Below are positions 59,920-64,000 of a stretch of 64,000 bases of DNA, piece by piece. The notes under the pieces are model-generated. The model was not told where the DNA came from and searched no databases. It saw nothing but the letters and a program-made list of their open reading frames with translations. Source of the DNA: Streptomyces venezuelae (lineage in GTDB: Bacteria > Actinomycetota > Actinomycetes > Streptomycetales > Streptomycetaceae). The position numbers were made by a program, and so were the translations under genes. The stretch is from contig NZ_CP029192.1 of the NCBI RefSeq assembly GCF_008642315.1, positions 8,878,079 to 8,942,078 on the forward strand, read 5' to 3'. Every line of letters begins with the position of its first letter. The first letter of the stretch is position 1.

Positions 59920-61106
59920 ATGCCCAGGCTATGCAAGCCGTCGGTGCGTGTGCCGGAGAACGTCATCACGGCCGAAGAGACGCTGGAATTCGCCGAGCGG
60001 GTCCACGCCGGGAAGCCGCAGCTTCCCCTGGCCCTGCGGCTGATCCGCAACACGGGGGTGCTGAAGCGGCATATCGTCCAGCCCATCGAGCAGACCCTCA
60101 AACACCCGGGCCTGACCGAACGCAACCGCATCTACGAGGCCGAGTCGAAAAAGCGCACCCCCGAGGTCGTCGAGGAAGCCCTGGCCAACGCCGAGGTCGA
60201 CGCCCGCGACATCGACGCGATCATCTACGTGTCGTGCACCGGGTTCCTCATGCCCTCGTGACGGCCTGGCTCATCAACAAGATGGGCTTTCGCTCCGACA
60301 CCCGCCAGATCCCCATCGCCCAGCTGGGCTGCGCGGCCGGCGGCGCCGCCATCAACCGGGCCCACGACTTCTGCCTGGCCCACCCCGGCAGCAACGTCCT
60401 GATCGTCTCCTGCGAGCTGTGCTCGCTGTGCTACCAGCCCGACATGGACGACATCGGCTCCCTGCTGTCCGACGGACTGTTCGGCGACGCGGTCGCGGCC
60501 GCCGTGGTCCGCGGCCGCGGCGGCACCGGCATCGAACTGGAGAGCAACTCCTCCTACCTCATCCCCCACACCGAGGACTGGATCTCCTACTCGGTGCGCG
60601 ACACCGGCTTCCACTTCCAGCTGGACCGCCGGGTGCCGGGCACCATGGAGCCGCTCGCCCCGGTGCTGCGCGAGTTCGCCGCCGGCCACCGGTGGGACGC
60701 CTCCAACCTCGACTTCTACATCATCCACGCCGGCGGCCCGCGCATCCTCAACGACCTGGCCAAGTTCCTGGACGTGGACCGCAAGGTCTTCCGCCACAGC
60801 TGGTCGACGCTGACCGAGTACGGCAACATCGCCAGCGCCGTCGTCCTGGACGCCGCCCTGCGCCTGTTCGAAGAGGACACCCCGATGCCGGACGCCACCG
60901 GCCTGATCGCCGGCTTCGGCCCCGGCATCACCGCCGAGATGGCCCTGGGCCGCTGGAACAGCGACAGCCCGCCGCCGGCTGACCCGCCCGCCGCACCCGC
61001 CTGCCGGCCGATCCGTCACCGCCGGCGGCTGCCCCAGGGGCCTGCCTTCCGGCCCGCCACCGCGCCTGACGGCCGGCCGTCACCGCGCCCGGGCCGGGTC
61101 GCCTGA
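59920..61106 (+). pseudogene. rppA: RppA-type 1,3,6,8-tetrahydroxynaphthalene synthase (type III PKS), frameshifted as given
   Basis: The two frames together give a full RppA, a chalcone-synthase-fold enzyme making tetrahydroxynaphthalene from five malonyl-CoA. Frame one starts MPRLCKPSVRVPENVI and ends DAIIYVSCTGFLMPS. A one-base loss near 60258 (expected tcgctgacg, seen tcgtgacg) shifts to AWLINKMGFRSDTRQIPIAQ. The catalytic triad is intact: Cys in QLGCAAGGAAINRAHDFC, His in YIIHAGGPRILNDL, Asn in LTEYGNIASAVVLDA. Because everything else is conserved, the break may be a sequence error. The C-terminus is Pro-rich. It is followed by a MomA-like cupin, the classical partner that oxidises the product to flaviolin. 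Confidence 0.9.
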
Positions 61107-61319
61107 CGGCCGACCGGTCACCACGTCCGGGCCGGGCACCACCACGCCCGGCGTGTCCGGGCCGGGCATCCCCGCGCCACCTTCCGGCACCACGCCCCGG
61201 GCACCACCGCACCCGGCACCACCGCACCCCGGCACCACCACACCCCCGCACCCCGCGCCCCCGCACCGTTCCGGGCCGCGCACGCGAGAGGTCCCGTCCG
61301 AAAGAAGGAAACCCGACAC
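61107..61319 (+). other. C-rich repeat spacer before the cupin gene
   Basis: A 213-base spacer filled with imperfect ccgggcaccaccgcacc-type repeats (mainly 61130-61262). The AAGGAAA ribosome site of the cupin gene lies at its end. No gene is present. Confidence 0.6.
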
Positions 61320-61858
61320 ATGACTGCCCTGATCCTCCCGCCCGGTGGGGGACGCAAGCTGATCACACCGGCGCAGGAAGTGACCTTCAAGGCGACCCAG
61401 GCGCAGGGCTCGGCCATCTCCATCTTCGAGGTGGTCGTGCCGCCCGGCTTCGATGTCGGCGCCCACGTCCACCACGAGTCCCAGGAGTTCTTCTACGTCC
61501 TGGAGGGCGAGCTGGACCTGCTGTGCTTCGAGCCCACCGAACGCACCGGGGACACCTGGCACCACTGGCAGTCCGCCACCGGCGAACGCGTCATCCGCGC
61601 CGCCGAGGGCGGCTGCATGTTCGTGCCGCCCGGCACCCCGCACGCCTTCCGCAACGCCACCGACAAACCGGTGCGGATGCTCTTCCAGAGCTATCCCTCG
61701 CCCGACCACGAGCACTACTTCGAAGAGATCGCCGAGATCTGGGCACGCCGGCACCACCGTCGATGCGGCCGCCGTCGAAGACATGCGCAAGCGCTACGAC
61801 GTCCAGGAATCACCCCTTGCGCTACCAGCCGCCCGCCACCGCGGACAACGGGAAGTGA
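61320..61858 (+). pseudogene. MomA-like cupin (quinone-forming monooxygenase), C-terminus frameshifted as given
   Basis: The main frame reads about 142 residues of a single cupin domain: QGSAISIFEVVVPPGFDVG, metal-ligand motif HVHHESQEFFYVLEGELDLL, then CMFVPPGTPHAFRN. After EIWA two single-base losses near 61748 and 61810 divert the frame; joined frames continue GTTVDAAAVEDMRKRYDV and RYQPPATADNGK, stopping at 61858, giving about 178 residues. The cupin MomA, encoded beside RppA in several Streptomyces, oxidises tetrahydroxynaphthalene to flaviolin without a cofactor. The order rppA-cupin here supports that role. The frame breaks may be sequence errors. Confidence 0.82.
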
Positions 61859-61862
61859 GCAC

Positions 61863-63016
61863 ATGACCACCCCCACCCCATCCCCTGGTCCACGCCAGCC
61901 TGGGCGAGCAGGAACTGGCCGCCGTCGCCGAGGTGTTCGCCTCCGGCTGGCCCGCCGGCCAGGGCCCCAAGGGCAAAGCCCTGGAAGCCCAGCTCTCCCG
62001 GCGCTACGACGCCCACGCCGTCGCGGTCAGCAACTGCGGCGCCGCCCTGCACCTGGCCTGCTCGCCCTCGGCGTCCGGCCGGCGACGAAGTCATCGTCGC
62101 CGACTACACCTTCCCGCCCCCGCCACGCGGTGCGCTACCTCGACGCGGTGCCCGTCTTCGCGACGTACGCCCCGACACCACACCATCGACCCCCAGGCGG
62201 CCGCCGACCTGATCGGCCCCAAGACGTCGGCATCATCGCCGTGGACACCGTGGGCCTGCCCGCCGACTACCGCGAACTGCAGGCCCTGGCCGACCGGCAC
62301 GGCCTCTTCCTCATCGAGGACGCCGCCTGCGCGGTCGGCGCCACCTACCAGGGCCGCCAGGCCGGCGCCCTGGCCGAGGTCGCCTGCTGTCCTTCCACGG
62401 CCGCAAGGGCGCCACCAGCGGCGAGGGCGGCGCCCTGGTGGCCACCGATGCCGCCGTGGCCGCCGACGCCCGGCTGCGCTCCTCCTTCGGCATCGGCAGC
62501 ATCTTCGACCAGTCCAAGGTCGTGGGCCTGCCCGTCCCGAATTCACCGAGGTCGGCTACAACTTCAAACTCTCCGACATCGCCGCCGCGATCCTGCAGGT
62601 GCAGATCGGCCGGATCGAGGAACTCCTGGCCCGCCGCGCCGCGGTCGCCGCCCACTACCAGCGCTCCTGGCCGACGAGGACCTGCTGACCCTGCCCAGGT
62701 CCCCGACGACCGCACCACGCCTGGCAGTCCTACCTGGTCCGCCTGGACGACCGCATCGACCGCGCGCCCTCGCCGCCGACCTGCGCGGCCAGGGCATCGG
62801 CTGCGGCCACGGCACCTGGGCCACCACTGCAGCCGGTCTTCGAGACCAAGCAGACCTGCCCCGTCTCCGCCGACCTCTTCCACCGCCACCTGGCCATCCC
62901 ATGCACGCCGAACTCACCACCGGCCAGGTCGAACGCGTCGTGGCCGCCCTGCGCACCGCCTGCGCACCCACCGACCACCACCGCATGAACGCCCGGCCGC
63001 CCACCCGCAGCCCTGA
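61863..63016 (+). pseudogene. DegT/DnrJ/EryC1-family PLP aminotransferase, multiply frameshifted as given
   Basis: Joining frames recovers nearly the whole family: VHASLGEQELAAVAEVFASG, RRYDAHAVAVSNCGAALHLA, LALGVRPGDEVIVADYTFP, VRYLDAVPVFA, IIAVDTVGLPADYRELQAL, FLIEDAACAVGATYQGR, the PLP-lysine segment SFHGRKGATSGEGGALVATD, VGYNFKLSDIAAAILQVQIG and HAELTTGQVERVVAALRTA. About ten frame changes separate them, yet residues at motifs are intact. In naphthoquinone meroterpenoid clusters such an enzyme aminates flaviolin-type quinones to amino-flaviolin. The order after rppA and the cupin fits. The exact 3' end is uncertain because the stop depends on the frame. Confidence 0.75.
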
Positions 63017-63128
63017 ACCGCGCCCGCACCACGCCGTGACCCCCGCCCCCCCGCCCCCGGCCCCCGGGCCGTTCCGGGCGGGCCGCCGGGCCGCCCCACC
63101 CACCCCGCACACACGAAGGAACCCAGTC

Positions 63129-63744
63129 ATGACAACCGTGAACGTGGCGATCGTTTATTACAGTGCGATGGGCAATGTGCATGCGTTGGCGCATGCGGCG
63201 GCGGAGGGGGCGGAGAAGGCGGGGGCGGGTGCGGGTGCGGCGGGTGGCCGAGACGGCGCCGGCGGCGGCGGTGGCGGCCAATGCGGCCTGGGAGCGCTAC
63301 CGGGCCGAGCATGCGGAGGTTCCTGAGCCGGTGCATGAGGATCTGGTGTGGGCGGATGCGGTGTTGTGGGGGACGCCGCGCGGTTCGGTAATCCGTCCAG
63401 TCAGTTGCGGGCGTTCATCGAGACGACGGGTCCGTTGTGGGCGCAGGGGAAGTTGGCGGGGAAGGTGTATTCGGCGTTCACGTCGAGCAGTACGCTGCAC
63501 GGGGGTCAGGAGTCGACGATTTTGGCGCTGGCAACACGTTCTATCACTGGGCGGGGTGATCGTGCCGCCCGGCTACACCGATCCGGTGCAGTTCCAGACC
63601 GGCAACCCGTATGGCACCTCGCATGTGGCGGGGGCGCCGGGCAATCAGGTGGCGCCCAGTGAGGTGACGTTGCAGGCCGCCGCCTACCAGGCCCGGCGCG
63701 TGACCGACGTCGCCGCGCCCTCAAACGGGACGCGCCGCGCCTGA
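63129..63744 (+). pseudogene. wrbA: WrbA/flavodoxin-like NAD(P)H:quinone oxidoreductase, frameshifted as given
   Basis: The ATG at 63129 begins NVAIVYYSAMGNVHALAHA, the flavodoxin FMN-binding loop. Later frames give [66 protein letters not shown] and [18 protein letters not shown], all hallmarks of WrbA enzymes, which reduce quinones to hydroquinones by two electrons. At least three single-base frame changes are needed (near 63240, 63385, 63530). It is the last gene of the rppA set in the window and could keep the naphthoquinone intermediate reduced for transamination. Frame breaks resemble those in the preceding genes and may be errors. Confidence 0.78.
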
Positions 63745-64000
63745 CCCCACCAGCCCGCCGGCCCCCGCCGCGCCCCGTCGCACCCTGACCGGGACGCCTC
63801 CGCGTCCCGGCAAAACGCGCCGGCGAAAGCAGGACACACCGCCCGCGTCCACCCGCCCGCCGGGCCGGCCCAACCGGCCCGGCACCAGCCGCGGTTGCCC
63901 TCTCCCACCGGCCCTCGGCTGCCGGGCCGACGGGCCTCGGGCGTCGGCTGGTGGGCGGGTCCGTCCCCGGCAGCACAACGGCCTTCGGGGCATCGTCCCC
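63745..64000. other. Terminal stretch without recognised gene
   Basis: The last 256 bases hold only Pro/Arg/Gly-rich short frames on both strands and no motif. The continuing biosynthetic cluster, if present, begins beyond the window. The frame quality here cannot be judged, given the nearby indels. Confidence 0.45.

Noticed and set aside
63745..64000. Short minus-strand frames at the right end
   Set aside because: They are Arg/Gly/Pro-rich, overlap the end of the quinone reductase gene in antisense and show no motif.

Overview
The window is high-GC actinobacterial DNA, almost certainly from a Streptomyces chromosome. The GC content is very high, GTG starts are frequent, ATGA/GTGA coupled overlaps are common, and several proteins belong to families typical of the genus: SARP regulators, AfsK-like PQQ kinases, an RppA-type tetrahydroxynaphthalene synthase, an Endo H-type glycosidase and HxlR-paired oxidoreductases. 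No tRNA, rRNA, CRISPR array or insertion sequence was recognised.

Left part (1-16.6 kb): a partial gene; an NmrA-like oxidoreductase divergent from an HxlR regulator; decayed DNA with a frameshifted ANTAR gene; and a TPP-dependent pyruvate-oxidase-like enzyme. A conserved-looking envelope/glycosylation island follows: a polytopic GT-C-like membrane protein, a membrane-anchored molybdopterin oxidoreductase, a small membrane protein, a methyltransferase, a DUF2064-type glycosyltransferase, a GT2 enzyme with a long Pro/Ala/Ser repeat tail, an OmpR-type response regulator with its histidine kinase, and a sugar epimerase. A secreted Endo H-like enzyme lies beyond it.

Middle part (16.7-45.5 kb): an acyl-CoA oxidase; a three-gene cyclodipeptide operon (NYH-type cyclodipeptide synthase, CYP121-like P450, methyltransferase); a 2H phosphoesterase overlapping a secreted protein; an AfsK/AfsR-like locus (two PQQ kinases and a membrane protein divergent from a SARP-NB-ARC-TPR regulator); a SUMF1-like protein; a REC-PP2C phosphatase; a PAS-GAF-ANTAR protein; an imine-reductase-like enzyme divergent from HxlR; an L,D-transpeptidase; DUF6082, DUF3500 and EF-hand proteins; and a three-gene set led by an MfnB-like furan-phosphate synthase with a zinc alcohol dehydrogenase and an LCM-type methyltransferase.

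Right part (45.9-64 kb): a large NACHT membrane protein, a MOSC protein, a LysR/DUF1330 divergent pair, then a biosynthetic region. It contains two tandem SARP regulators, a didomain aromatase/cyclase, rppA, a MomA-like cupin, a DegT-family aminotransferase and a WrbA-like quinone reductase. RppA, cupin and aminotransferase match the route to flaviolin and amino-flaviolin type naphthoquinones, so a naphthoquinone (possibly meroterpenoid) product is plausible. The spacers here are unusual: about 1.7 kb and 2.4 kb of repeat-rich, strand-asymmetric DNA. The last four genes (59.9-63.7 kb) all carry frameshifts although their motifs are intact, which looks more like sequence error near a contig end than decay.
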